From Argyresthia goedartella (taxonomy: Eukaryota > Arthropoda > Insecta > Lepidoptera > Argyresthiidae): 64,000 bases of DNA. The notes under the pieces were generated by a model. That model ran no database searches. It saw only the letters and a program-made list of their open reading frames with translations, and was not told the DNA's origin. Positions 34,801 through 42,700 of the stretch are shown piece by piece (position 1 is the stretch's first letter; each line of letters begins with the position of its first letter). The stretch spans positions 16,857,231 through 16,921,230 of the forward strand of contig OX463815.1 of assembly GCA_949825045.1 (NCBI GenBank). Reading direction: 5' to 3'. Made by a program: the position numbers and the translations under genes.

Positions 34801-36164
34801 CGCTTACTTACCGTCATGCAGTATCAAGTCATCCGTATGTAATTAAACATCGATATTTAATCGCTGTTGTTGAAAGGGTGAGCTAGTAGGTTGAGAAGTA
34901 TCAGTATCAATACATATGCGTGAACTCATTGAAGCTCTAGCTACCATCATACATCGCAACTGAGCGGACTGCACTTAAAATGATATGTTCGACAGATAGA
35001 CAGAGATACACTATCATCGATAGACGCGTGCCGGTATGAAATGACGGTGCGCCGGATCGTAAGCGTTCTTGCGGACGGCAATAAAAAATGAAATACTATT
35101 GGGAGGCTGCTAGACAATCAGATCATATTAGATTTTTCTGTAAGCAGGCGGCAAACCAGAGTCTGTGCAGTGCCTCAGTAAGATTGGGGCGCGCTAGATC
35201 ACGAGCGAAGGAAGTGATCTAGCCGCTCCAATCTTACCCTACTCCCATTCTGGCGTATTGGAATAAAAATGGTTTCCATGGTTCTTGTTTTTAACCTATG
35301 AATCGCTATAAAAGTTGTGGTAACCCCTCAGAACTCGGTGTGTTTCAGATGCGTTCGAGGAAAAAAAGTAAGTTTTCTGGCTTTAGATGTTTATATCCCT
35401 GGATTTATAATTGCACGTACTTGGTAATATACTCCTCGAGAGCTGCATCATCGACCGGGTTGGTGTTGCAGATAGTGACTGCCGGGAACGGAACGTCCCA
35501 GTTGTGGAAATCCGTGTCCAAGCCTGTTGGGGTTTGGGAAATCAATTGGATCGGTTTAACAGCTAACAACAGTTCCACATTGTTTATACAATCGCAGGGT
35601 CGGCTCTTGGGTATCTATCAATTAAAGTGGCAGTGTTATCAGATTCAGCACTTATGCTGGGTACATAAAATGAAACTAGCAGGTCACTGGACTTTAGTTC
35701 AGCTGTCGAAAAACTGATCTATCAGAGTTTATAAAATAAGTGTAATGAACTTACCCGTAATCGTAGGGTTGGTTTGAAACTTCTCCCACAGGCTGACTAT
35801 GATAATGCAAGTCGTCACTGCGCCCACAGCCGTAAAACTAAACCACATGAACCTAAAACAGAAGTATCAATAAATCACTCTACCTACATGGAACGCCAGT
35901 AAAAAAGTAAGATTGATTGCTGAAATGAAAATAGGGAGTGAAATCATACAAATAACAAGACAGAGTTCGTACTAACTTCTCACAAAATGGTCGATCCTTT
36001 TCAGCGATGTAGCGCACGCCATGTAGCGTTGAGTTATTGAAGAACTCAGTAGTCTGATGACGAAGACTATCAGCAAACAGAGATATGCCTCCTGAGTTGC
36101 TTTTATCCCTTTTAGGCAGTATCCCCCGGTCTTGCAACTCCGGATAAACTTTCATGGTAAGCAT
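10703..36164 (-). CDS. ppk: Pickpocket-type DEG/ENaC sodium channel subunit, 10 coding exons
   Basis: Amiloride-sensitive-type cation channel subunit of the plasma membrane. Coding exons: 36164-35977, 35852-35755, 35523-35421, 20838-20670, 20170-20031, 19922-19826, 19577-19301, 19058-18920, 13600-13494, 10890-10703. They sum to 1506 nt (501 residues plus stop) and every intron phase matches. Seen in order: TLHGVRY before the first membrane segment (exon 2, FMWFSFTAVGAV); the FPAVTICN block (exon 3); CDTLFFDCEW and GFCYAFN (exon 5); a cysteine-rich loop with YTYSACMRQCRM and CKCVPHFYP (exon 7); CNCELGC (exon 8); FVSWPMVRYKREVLFGW (exon 9); and the second membrane segment with the GxS selectivity filter in FLGFS (exon 10). 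The start is supported by an in-frame TAG at 36177-36179. Length suits the family (about 450-600). Intron 3 is 14.6 kb and full of mobile elements. The exact fly orthologue is not assigned. Confidence 0.93.
11955..12155 (-). repeat. tRNA-derived SINE, copy 1
   Basis: On the minus strand it begins with a tRNA-like head: an A-box-like GCGGTCTAGGCTG and a B-box-like GGGTTGGAATCCC. It ends with the body phrase CACAGGGTATCCTAGTGTGG and GCCAGAAGCAATGTA. The same body recurs at 13140-13295, 33985-34055, 37200-37375 and, weakly, near 48265-48330. Confidence 0.78.
12171..13141. mobile_element. Non-autonomous DNA element with about 75-bp terminal inverted repeats
   Basis: The left arm 12171-12248 and right arm 13064-13141 are reverse complements with only a few mismatches, both starting GTTGGTTAAATCAGACACTT. 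The 971-bp unit has no transposase. Its interior (12340-12830) is a repeat also present twice in minus orientation at 46370-47140. An obvious target duplication was not found. The superfamily is unassigned. Confidence 0.82.
13142..13295 (-). repeat. tRNA-derived SINE, copy 2
   Basis: The minus strand shows a CACAGAGGT..GGTGTAGCGGTTGTGG-type A-box region and a GGTTCCGGGTTCGATCC B-box, then a GATG microsatellite and a degraded body. It abuts the right TIR of the element ending at 13141. Confidence 0.68.
13601..14332. other. Channel gene intron sequence with degraded repeats
   Basis: Intronic. A stretch near 13795-13885 (TATCGCTATAAAGGTAGTTG) resembles 35280-35325. Sequence near 14035-14080 resembles the start of the dispersed repeat at 34058-34466. 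No gene is seen. Confidence 0.4.
14524..14860 (+). pseudogene. Mariner transposase, N-terminal DNA-binding part
   Basis: It starts MENLKYRVIYEYEFYRGTSA and shows the paired helix-turn-helix layout of mariner: AARRIND-like first helices, TVRFWFQR, the GRP linker at the frame change near 14705, then SLTTSELAAGCGVSDKTV and HLKKIGKVKK. A one-base frame change separates the two helix-turn-helix units. Homology stops near 14860 where the insertion starts. Confidence 0.85.
14861..15849. other. Foreign insertion inside the mariner transposase
   Basis: About 1 kb without mariner similarity. It holds a small frame (to 15154) that I do not recognise and a G-rich run. Its ends and target duplication were not resolved. 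Confidence 0.5.
15449..15468 (+). repeat. Poly-G tract
   Basis: Twenty bases that are all G except one A. Such a run could fold as a G-quadruplex or mark an uncertain stretch of assembly. Confidence 0.9.
15850..16440 (+). pseudogene. Mariner transposase, catalytic part lacking its third acidic residue
   Basis: The sequence resumes with VALLTRHNNERIL and gives ITCDEKW (first catalytic Asp) and LLLHDNARPH (second). At 16265-16285 it jumps from ECLRPLP directly to the block that normally follows the third Asp (NLDNFLKGKKF in another frame). The PYSPDLAPTD-type segment is deleted. The rest, GAVQTAFKDFIDSRP and GIEELPMRWQ, continues to a stop near 16450. No active DD34D enzyme is possible. Confidence 0.87.
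16852..17092. mobile_element. MITE, 241 bp, 27-bp terminal inverted repeats
   Basis: Bases 16852-16878 are the exact reverse complement of 17066-17092 (both start TACAGATGTAGTGAATAATC). The interior contains GTTCG-type repeats and no coding sequence. The superfamily is not assigned. Confidence 0.85.
17228..17405 (+). other. Possible exon relic, unidentified
   Basis: From an ATG at 17239 one frame reads SKFISNSSNHNIAQVREPKP, then a TAA, then continues open with EILEPNCAIVQLLHVGIFRR. The composition looks protein-like, but there is an in-frame stop and I do not recognise a domain. Confidence 0.3.
17406..17567. repeat. Minisatellite, six perfect 27-bp units
   Basis: Six identical units begin at 17406, 17433, 17460, 17487, 17514 and 17541. 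Each contains CATATG and the palindrome CAATCGATTG spans each junction. Because 27 is divisible by three, several frames stay open on both strands; these are by-products, not genes. Confidence 0.97.
17568..18174. other. Channel gene intron 8, unassigned
   Basis: AT-rich intronic sequence with an AATAAA-like site near 17985. No open frame or repeat I can support. Confidence 0.4.
18175..18290 (+). repeat. Lepidopteran dispersed repeat fragment
   Basis: The phrase CGATTGAGAACCTCTTTTTT followed by GAAGTCGGTTAAAAA is one I associate with a very abundant lepidopteran repeat end. Only this fragment is present, so the family is not resolved. Confidence 0.5.
18590..18710 (+). repeat. Degraded copy of the 34058-34466 dispersed repeat
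   Basis: Shares CAGAAATACAT, GTGAAAATTTCAA, a GATACAGCC block and a GACCGACATCCGGACAG-like end with the better copy at 34300-34420. Confidence 0.6.
21095..21260 (-). repeat. Dispersed repeat, inverted partner at 35090-35265
   Basis: The words GATCTAGC, CCCAATCTTAC, TGATTGTCTAGCAGCCTCC and CCAATATTATTTC appear here and, reverse-complemented, at 35090-35265. A short internal palindrome (GCTAGATCAC / GTGATCTAGC) is present. Both copies lie in intron 3 of the channel gene. Confidence 0.75.
21463..21887 (-). pseudogene. Polinton-like element, DVQGF-containing protein
   Basis: The frame starts MKVIVDVQGFKT, runs 108 codons to 21561, and then continues one frame over as LEDYGCPNLLTFYKLYD to a stop near 21463. 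A single shift near 21570 breaks it. I know this type of reading frame only as a recurring, uncharacterised companion of PolB-bearing arthropod elements. DVQ at the front could be part of a nuclease-like fold, but this is a guess. Its ATG overlaps the TGA of the gene before it. Confidence 0.6.
21884..22935 (-). pseudogene. Polinton-like element, capsid-like protein (broken)
   Basis: The annotated-size frame 22546-21884 (220 codons) is only the C-terminal part. In the same direction, upstream sequence from about 22935 reads AVYISNKDAAGKV, FLFQDIRYEINGVEIDRIRN and NHNGIFSIILPL, with a TAG near 22700. This gives about 350 codons in total. The C-terminal part has LNSQYYPYDALNLQF and DCSRQNENL blocks. 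A beta-rich protein of this size beside PolB suggests a jelly-roll capsid protein. That role is an inference; no structural comparison was possible. Confidence 0.5.
22999..23060 (+). promoter_or_regulatory. Two overlapping TATA/initiator core promoters
   Basis: TATAAAAG at 23000-23007 is followed by TCAGTTCG at 23032-23039, and TATAAAAC at 23023-23030 is followed by TCAGTTCT at 23051-23058. Both pairs have TATA-to-initiator spacing of about 30-34 bases, as in arthropod promoters, and both point to the spliced gene starting at 23086. The capsid-like gene starts about 70 bases to the left in the other direction. Confidence 0.65.
23086..23682 (+). pseudogene. Polinton-like element, small spliced gene of unknown function
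   Basis: Exon 1 ends with an ATG at 23086-23088 directly before a consensus donor (GTAAGT). The intron 23089-23269 ends TTGTTACAG. Splicing gives MSMAYFTNIDDAVPMSN in frame. The reading frame runs to about 23415, then a one-base shift is needed to continue through PSTTEYVMRHISSKSG to a TAA at 23680-23682 (about 135 residues). The second half has RYLIKI-like beta strands and an acidic end. I do not recognise the protein. A polyadenylation signal AATAAA lies at 23778-23783. Confidence 0.6.
24071..27592 (-). pseudogene. Endonuclease VII-like domain fused to family B DNA polymerase (broken)
   Basis: One gene spread over several frames. N-terminal zinc-finger-like CKECDIYVSHSASHKRSN (27590-27540); CLNIKNNDNYCFLYSV (27040); a C..C..H..C finger near 26650; NGDFESS (exonuclease I, near 26500); a His-Me finger with CHICK, DHDHFTGKLRG and HNLCNL (near 26220-26130); VFHNLSGYD (exonuclease II); palm motif A at 25320 reading YMSCVNLYGFAM; motif B NNSIFGKTIENKR (24888-24850); motif C CYTDTDSLLY (24545); end block WGHYSTPL and stop at 24071. 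Motif A has Ser where the family has the catalytic Asp. Frames change near 27100, 26740, 26440, 25165, 24890 and 24260. It is a dead replication gene of a Polinton-like element. Confidence 0.85.
27681..27750. repeat. Tandem repeat, 27-bp unit, about 2.6 copies
   Basis: Units start TGATTTATGCCATTTGTGTC at 27681, 27708 and 27735, with single-base differences. It ends beside the left 24-bp target duplication of the LINE at 27775. Confidence 0.9.
28138..28790 (-). pseudogene. Remnant of LINE reverse transcriptase thumb and C-terminus
   Basis: Minus-strand frames give KTKILIRDP, then VPIRTVNEIKYLGTYI (the conserved post-catalytic block of LINE RTs), then FIKKSNMD and FIKYGQKAATL, with several stops. 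The open end 28341-28138 reads KKVGRPIYTWKDFLKHDI and ends EVRMA with a stop. No catalytic FADD block survives. Confidence 0.7.
28797..29240 (+). mobile_element. 3' end of a second LINE inserted in the OTU-bearing LINE
   Basis: The frame to 28968 has RAVRLWNAPLCTIRDSPTLF, matching the C-terminus of the RT at 60777-62042 (RLWNALPCTIRDSPTLF). It is followed by an AT-rich 3' UTR and the tail signature TGGAAGAAATCTCTTTCTAGAGACAAGCTCGCC. It is 5'-truncated. Exact ends were not fixed. Confidence 0.8.
29346..29627 (-). CDS. OTU-like cysteine protease domain of a LINE
   Basis: The 93-codon frame opens METLPMPRDGNCLFHAIADQ. D-G-N-C-L-F is the catalytic cysteine box of OTU deubiquitinase-like proteases, followed by a helical stretch with RRDLARYVEAN and typical spacing. 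A His box is not in this frame; a KHY at about 29320 in the adjacent frame is a candidate. OTU domains are known in several retroelement polyproteins (family knowledge). The rest of the protein upstream is lost, so function is unlikely. Confidence 0.7.
   Translation of the reverse strand: METLPMPRDGNCLFHAIADQINHLFGATFNHTHIRRDLARYVEANSNYPRIKLAIDAPNAEAFTEYIKNLHITKRLNIDEELTNRNIHIAYIQ
29870..30500. other. Decayed 5' half of the OTU-bearing LINE
   Basis: No domain recognised. GC content rises towards 30300-30800. Low-complexity frames at 30363-30641 look like composition effects. Confidence 0.4.
30515..30680. repeat. Two diverged tandem units in the LINE leader
   Basis: The block GCACAGATGGGATGCCTA..ATCGCGCAG at 30526 recurs at 30624 as GCACAGATGGGGTGCCTA..ATCGCGCAG, a spacing of about 98 bp. 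It probably belongs to the 5' UTR of the minus-strand LINE. Confidence 0.7.
30952..31106. mobile_element. MITE with about 40-bp terminal inverted repeats
   Basis: The left end CCGCCTTATTCATAAACGTC and its continuation AATAAACCTATTTTAACTATA mirror the right end TATAATAGGTTTAATAAGTT then TTATGAATAAGGCGG. TA flanks both sides. About 155 bp, non-coding. Confidence 0.83.
31172..33886 (-). CDS. Nested gene: lysine-rich, probably nuclear protein of unknown function
   Basis: Proposed exons 33886-33795, 32198-31918 and 31495-31172, inside intron 3 of the channel gene on the same strand. Exon 1 (MERCVILDSVVQTAPS) ends at a GTAAGG donor in phase 2. Exon 2 starts after TTTTCAG and reads SGWSQNPFWADEVADNVSIW, then a Ser/Pro/Lys-rich stretch. 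Exon 3 starts phase 0 after TTTCTCAG with VEPAHQNLKPVRAANLRSFL and ends at TAG (31172). Exons 1 and 3 agree in phase with exon 2 only if one base is removed within an eight-A run at 32061-32068; after it the frame reads KTEAPKKRRSKK and RKRPTSE. As given, the gene is frameshifted there. Length would be about 231 residues. I do not recognise the family. The exon 1 start is the least certain part. Confidence 0.55.
32198..32627. repeat. Tandem duplication of about 214 bp next to an exon
   Basis: Copy 1 (32198-32412) and copy 2 (32413-32627) both start CCTGAAAACAATAAAA or CTGAAAACAATAAAA. This contains, on the minus strand, the splice acceptor used by exon 2 of the nested gene. They share TTTTAACCCTTAATA, GGCTTGGTAA and GATTTGAACAGAGCAAC. 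A related inverted piece lies at 32660-32775 and a fourth piece at 33395-33495. Confidence 0.85.
32776..33394. other. Intron sequence between nested-gene exons 1 and 2
   Basis: No recognisable gene. Frames at 32878-33274 on the plus strand lack domains. Confidence 0.4.
33730..33739. promoter_or_regulatory. E2F-like site near the nested gene start
   Basis: TTCGCGCCAA, a good match to the E2F consensus in both orientations, lies 65 bases after the nested gene's first exon. A second TTGGCGCC is at 33841-33848 inside that exon. Cell-cycle control is only a suggestion. Confidence 0.3.
33985..34057 (-). repeat. tRNA-derived SINE, 3' body fragment
   Basis: Carries the reverse complement of the SINE body (CACACTAGGATACCCTGTGTC) without a tRNA-like head. 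It is cut at 34057 by the next repeat. Confidence 0.75.
34058..34466 (+). repeat. Abundant lepidopteran dispersed repeat
   Basis: It begins ACGGGTCAAGTGCGAGTCTA and AAGGGTTCCGTACC, includes GTGAAAATTTCAACTCTCTA and GATACAGCCTGGTGACAGAC plus a short (GGAC)n run at 34392-34412, and ends GGTACGGAACCCTAAAAA. I recognise this as a very common lepidopteran repeat; its class is not settled. Degraded pieces occur at 14035-14080 and 18590-18710. Confidence 0.78.
34537..34583. repeat. Perfect 19-bp inverted repeat (9-nt loop)
   Basis: TGTTTCAGATAAATTGAGA at 34537-34555 is exactly complemented at 34565-34583 around an A-rich loop. Confidence 0.9.
35090..35265 (+). repeat. Dispersed repeat, inverted partner at 21095-21260
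   Basis: Reads GGGAGGCTGCTAGACAATCA, GTAAGATTGGGGCGCGCTAG, then a GATCACGAGCG..GTGATCTAGC palindrome and CCAATCTTACCCTACTCCCA. It is more complete than its partner. Confidence 0.75.
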
Positions 36165-36764
36165 GTGGGCGTGTGCCTACATCATGCATTGGGTACAAAC
36201 TAGCTAGGCAATGTATTGACATCAATTCCACATGTCATACTAATAGTTAGTATAGAATTTGGAATCACGCGAGGTAGATAACATCTAATGTTGAATATCG
36301 ATCCGAGGTGCGTGATTTGTTCGATGTGTTGTGTTGGCTCAATACTACAGATTGATTTAATTGTTATGTGGAACTGGAAAGGAAATTAAACGAAATTGCC
36401 TTCAACACATTATTTATGGTTACTAAATATCAAATCCCTGGTTAACCAAAGAAAACCTAATTTATATTAGGGGCTTACTGATATATGTTTGGGATCAGCT
36501 TGTGTAACGTGTGAACATATAGCATGTAAATCAAATTTAATAAAACATAGAAGGCTAATAAAAAAAAACGCCATAAGTAGGTATAACCACAACTAGGTAA
36601 CCTACATAATTTAAAATGAAAGGCGGTAATCGCAAGCACATGGTAACCACGTAATAAGCCTATTATCTACCAATCAATACTCCTACAAAACAACAGAACA
36701 CAACTCCCACATATATATGTATAGTTATGTATATTGAAACCCAACATGACAGTCCCACAAATCT
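36165..36764. other. Intergenic spacer between the kinase gene and the channel gene
   Basis: It must hold the end of the adenylate kinase transcript and the promoter of the channel gene. I see no clear TATA/initiator pair, coding frame or repeat. Confidence 0.5.
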
Positions 36765-39700
36765 TTAACAAGGCATTGAAGGTTCGCAAGGTTCCGGGCA
36801 ATTAGTTTTCTTTTTCTCTGGTGGTGGATCGGTCACTTCCGCCTCAGGGGATAGAAGGGGGTCTATCTTGATATCCAACTCCCGGAGAGCATTATCGAGG
36901 ACCTTGATCTTGCCCAATAACATCTCAGCCTGGAGATTGTAGCCGGGCTCTAGCATCTTACCGGTTGGGTTCAGTTTGAACAAGTATTCAGCCTGGAATG
37001 ATGACTTTTGTTGACAAATTGTAAAGCCAAAAAGTTTACCGCATATATATAATTATTCAGAAAAACATAAAATTTGAGGAAACTTAGAATCTCTTTGTTC
37101 TTGGATAAATCGATAGGCTCGATAGATATTCGTGTCTAGTCATGCTGCAAAACGAACACTGACTATAACAGCCAAACTAGATCCGCATCGCAATAACTTC
37201 ACAGGTTAGATTGAAGACCTCGAGAGGTCCAAGATTCGAATCACTACTGGGGAGAAAGAAAAGGAAACCCAGGTCTTGGATGTTTATAAGTGTGTGACGT
37301 CACTGTTTCTAGTTCCCAAGACACAGGGTATCCTAGTGTTGGGCCAGAAGCAATGTATATGCCTGCATATTGTTTCTTGTCCCAAAAAGCATTACCAAAA
37401 AGTCGACCGGATCACTGGGTCGTATCTTGGCGATCTCCAGGAGAGCCGGCGTGAGGGCCGGAAAGATGTGGTGCATCAGGTAGTTCCTCATCGGCTCGCC
37501 TGCAGCAGCCAGCGCCGCCTCCTCTTCCTCTCGCATTAAGCCGTACAGTTCAGACTGCGTGGATCAAATTATAAGGTTACTGAATTCGGTTTAATATTTG
37601 ATGAGGGACTGTATTTTATTGCTAATATTTGGAGGACTATGGCTGTGAGTCTACGGTACATCAGCATTGAGTAAATAAGTCCTGTAAGTATATCATGTAC
37701 TTGATATATAGTACAGAGGTAATTTGGTATATATGATGTCGTACCCAGTACTCCATTTTTTCCTCCCGCTCTTGTTTCATTTTAGTTTCTAGTTCTTGTC
37801 TGATCTTTTCTTCTTTAGCGTTGAGTGTTTCATACTCTTTTTTAGCTTTCTTTTCAGCTGCTTCAATGATAGCTATAAATATAAGAGGAAACATTGATCT
37901 GTGGCTTTTAAATATCTTATGTGTTATCCGAAATGGACCTTAGGTACTATGTAGTAACAGTCCATATAACAACAAAAAATTACATTGTTCAACAACTAAA
38001 ACTATACCAACTTCACTGCCTACATACTAATCGCATCTTCTAAAGAATATAACAAATTATTAAGATTAATAGATACCCATAAGCTTAGGGTATCGGGAAG
38101 GGCCTCCCATGCGAAGGGTGACGTCAGAGTACGGCCTTTTCATTTCGTAATCCACATGATCATCCACTGGCACAATGAGCGGATGGATATCAAGCTCATC
38201 GAAGAAGTTCAAAGGCGTGACGTCGCGGGTGTCTCCAAATCTGAACCCCGCAAGACGCCTGACAACAGTTTCCTCATCCATGCGAGGGTCGCCTTCTGGC
38301 TGGCGCATCGCCTTGTCACATATGAATTCGTCTGTGGCTTCCAAAGATACCACTATGTCTGCAATGTTAACGATCAGTTTCATAACTGCCCATTTCCCTT
38401 GACTAATACATTATAGTATCTGTGCTGATACTCAGTCATGCTGGCGCTGTTACTCATTGCATGATTTGATCACATATGACAATTGCTGTTTGGAATTAGG
38501 CAAATTAGTAGACTTAACTACAGGGAAACTTGCCTGGAAGTAATCTCTTCGATACGGTATCGTACAAATGAAGATCTTCCTCGAAATTTTTGTCATCATC
38601 TTCATCTTCCTCACTTTCTACTTCGTCGTCTTTATCCTTATTGAATACTATGAAAACATATTTAAGTACTCAGCATCAGTTATAGGTACTTACGTATGGA
38701 GTTGTTTTGTGAAGTTATGCCCGACTCAGGGGTGGTTATTTATAAGACACTGAAAAAATATATTTAAAAGAATATCATTTTTATATATCGCCTGATAGTA
38801 GTTATGCTCACAAGACCGGGCACTCGGCGCGCGGCGCATCAGAGACGGGCCGGCGTAAAGCCGCTTTCTGTATATTAGTCAGCTCTGTTATGTACCCAGA
38901 CTTCGGCCTTCACCAATGCGCACACCGATGAACAACATCTGTGTATGCCTCAGCGCCTTTATGTTCTACAGTTTTTACGCAACATAGTTGGCTTGGTCAC
39001 AATCGAGAATCAGAGGGGCAATCATGATGGCTATTAGCGCGTTTCTAAGAGAATGCAATGAAAATTAATTCAAAACGCCTTAATCGATGGGGCCAAAATC
39101 GGTTGCGCATTGACACGCGTGTGCATGACTTAACAACGAAGACGCTTAGCGCTTTGCAGTGTGCGCAGGATGAGACGTGCTTATGTTTTTTTTTTGAGTG
39201 CGAGTAGAACGACTCTTGATGAAATTTTTTTTAGTTCATGCAATTTACATGCTTCCATATCTATAGCGGATAAGGTCCTTTATTGTCACTTGAACTGTGA
39301 CATTCCACCACCAAACAACAGCCATTTCAAGATGCAAGGACCGAGACATGTCTAAAAGCAATAATCGAATGCAAAGTGGACGTCGAGCGAACACAAAAAA
39401 CAAGAAACGCGGGCATTGTCTTTCCCAAAATGTCTCACGAAATAGGGTCTATCTGGGCGGAAGTATTTTTTTTATTCATGCAATTTACATGCTTCCATAT
39501 CTATGGCGGATAAGGTCCTTTATTGTCACTTGAAATGTGACATTCCACCACCAACCAACAGCTATTTCAAGACGCAAGCACCGAGACATGTCTAAAGGCA
39601 ATAATCGAATGCAAAGTGGACGTCGAGCGAACACAGAAAACAAGAAACGCGGGCATTGTCTTTCCCAAAATGTCTCACGAAATGGGGTCTATCTGGGCGG

Positions 39701-42700
39701 AAGTATTTTTTTTATTCATGCAATTTACATGCTTCCATATCTATGGCGGATAAGGTCCTTTATTGTCACTTGAAATGTGACATTCCACCACCAACCAACA
39801 GCCATTTCAAGACGCAAGCACCGAGACATGTCTAAAGGCAATAATCGAAAGCAAAGTGGACGTCGAGCGAACACAGAAAACAAGAAACGCGGGCATTGTC
39901 TTTCCCAGTGTCTCACGAAATAGACCCAATGCCAAAAAGTACTAGATGTTGATTTTTAACTCATTAAATTCATTAATATTAAATAACAAAGACTCATTCT
40001 TTTCTTTTATGCTGCCTGGCGATTTCTGATGTAGTCTGTGTAGTGTAGCTATTTAATTGAACGACAAAGAAAAACTAGACGCAAATATTTAAAACGACTT
40101 ACTTACTACTCGCACTTATGCCTACGACTATCGTATTTGCATATAATTCAAATACATAAAGTGTTCCAAAAGACATGCACATCCACATTCCATTATCATC
40201 TCTATTTATTTTTGATCATCTAGGTATGGATAGAATTTATATGATAACTAATATACGTACCATGTGAATGTTACTGAAAGGCAAGAACTGTTTGAAAAGG
40301 AAGAGTTTTATTTACAATATTACTAATATACATATTAAAACAGCTATACTAAATTACTAAGATATCCTCCTGCAACCCAATGTCCTTTTCGATACAATAC
40401 TGCTATTGGTCGTTTTATGGACTGATCAAAAACCAATCAGAGTTAAGAATATTTCAATGACGTTTGCCACTGGTAAAAATAAAAGAAAGATGCCACCCAT
40501 CACAAGACGAAGTGAGTGAGTGAGTTCTTTATCATGCTTACTATAAATCTTATTATTCTTATCAAATCACATGCACTAGGGAAAGAAGTATTTGAAGCTA
40601 CAATTAGTTTATTGGTTGGTCGAATAATATATTTTTTAGACCTATTTTTACAAGTAAAATGACATTGGGCGTTAACGCCATTTGTTGGTTCAATATATTT
40701 GTACCCTGTAAGTGAGAACGGGTTGTTATGATGTAACATTTATATTTTCAGTTTTGCGAGATGACTTTATTGAAGAATGTCTCAACTCCCTCGATTTTAA
40801 TCCCAGAGACAAAGATATTGGGAATGAAGAGTTTCTGGTCTCCAATCACGAAACTGATTCATGGACTTCAGAATCAGAACCTGAACGCAGCACTTCTGAC
40901 ACGAGTCGTGCTCCTGCGAACATAGGTGGATTGATTCGGGGCCAACGGCAGCGTGGAGGTAGGATACATTTACAGTCTGTCTCCTTCACAACCCGTATCT
41001 TAAAATCCTTTATGAACGATAAAAAAAATACTCCAAAAGCTCTTAATTTGTCAGAGCCAAGATACTTGCCTCAGGACACCGAAGAATCTTCGATGATGAA
41101 TTAATTCGCCTGATTGTGGAAAAAAATAACCAAACCGCTGTTTTTAAAACAGGCCAAAGGCTACATTTGACTGTCGAAGAGTTCTATGTTTACATAGGTA
41201 TTTGTATGATGATGGCAAGTGTTAGTTATCCCTCTATAAGAATGTTCTGGATGAATAAATATCGTATAAATTTCATCGTTGATAACATGGCTCGTAACAG
41301 ATTTTTAGTTCTTCGCAGTTCACTGAAAGTCGTTTTTGATCAAAACATAAAAGTTGACATGAAGTCAAAAGACAAACTTTGGAAAGTTCGCACAATTATA
41401 ACAAAAATGCAGTCTGTTTGCCGTAAATAAAAGGAGCAGTATGTTCCATCGACGAGATGATCATTCCGTTTACTGGGGCGTGTGGAGTACGAATATACTG
41501 CCCAGGAAAGCCAAATCCATTGGGTATCAAAGCGTTTGTCTTAGCCAACCCCAACGTGATGATTTGTGACTTCCACGTGTATGAAGGAGCTACTACATAT
41601 CCCAACTATGATGGTACTAGTTTTGGCCTAGGGTAAAAAGCTGTCCTGACTTTGGTTGAAACTATGCTGCCCGGACATGTCGTGTATTGTGACCGATACT
41701 TTACAAGTGAGAAACTCATCGTTGAACTTGATAAAAAGCGTATAAGTTGTTCAGGCACTTTGATGAAGAACCGCATACCTTAGAAATGTGCGCTCTTTAC
41801 TTAAGTCTGATAAAGAGCTCAACAGGGCAGGACGGGGCAGTAGTTGTTGGCAAGAATGATGGTAAAATAGCAGTCACTAAATGGTATGATACTAAACCAG
41901 TTACCATGACGTCATTAATAGAGGCCAAAAAAGAAGAACACCAGTGTCAACGTTGGTGCAAAACTCAAAAAAGTATATCACCGTAAACCGACCAAGAGTG
42001 ATTAAAAACTATAACAAAAATATGGGCGGTGTAGACTTGGCAGACAGACTTCTTGCAGTATGTCCTCACAGATATAGAAGCAACAAATGGACTCAAAGAT
42101 TCATTGCTCACATGCTTCACCTAGCGGTGTCCAATTCTTGGTTACTGTAGAAACAAGATCAAACAGCAAACCAAAACAAAAAAATACCAGTTTCGTAAAA
42201 AATAAAAAAATACAATTTTCGTTGAAATCCCCATCATATCTTCTCTGAAGATATTTTTCAATTAAAATCTCTCCCAGGTTACGTTTACACTGTCTCATAA
42301 ACTTATCCCGGAAGAGATTTTGATTGAAAAACTATCTTCAGAGAAGATATGATGCGGATTTCAACCAGGTGGTTGAGAAGTCTTCTGGGACCAGAAAGAG
42401 ATGTAGAGGGATGCCTAGGATTCAGGTGCCCACAAAACAAAAAAGGTTGTCCCAAGCTAAACATTTGCCTATATTTGCAGATAAACAAGGCAGATGCAGA
42501 ACTTATTTTATTTGTAAAGGTTGCAATATTAGATTGTCTTACAAAACAATGAAATTATTATGGCTTCTTTCATTCTTAAGAATAAATAAACAGTTAGTGT
42601 AGGGTTAGCAGAGGGAAAGCCAGTTATTCAATACTCCATTTTGCGTGACAGCGGGTTGGCCCATTGCCGCAGCTATGGAGCTATAAAGATTTCCTCACGA

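Noticed and set aside
38156..38416. Plus-strand frames of 75-86 codons
   Set aside because: Antisense shadow of adenylate kinase exon 13.
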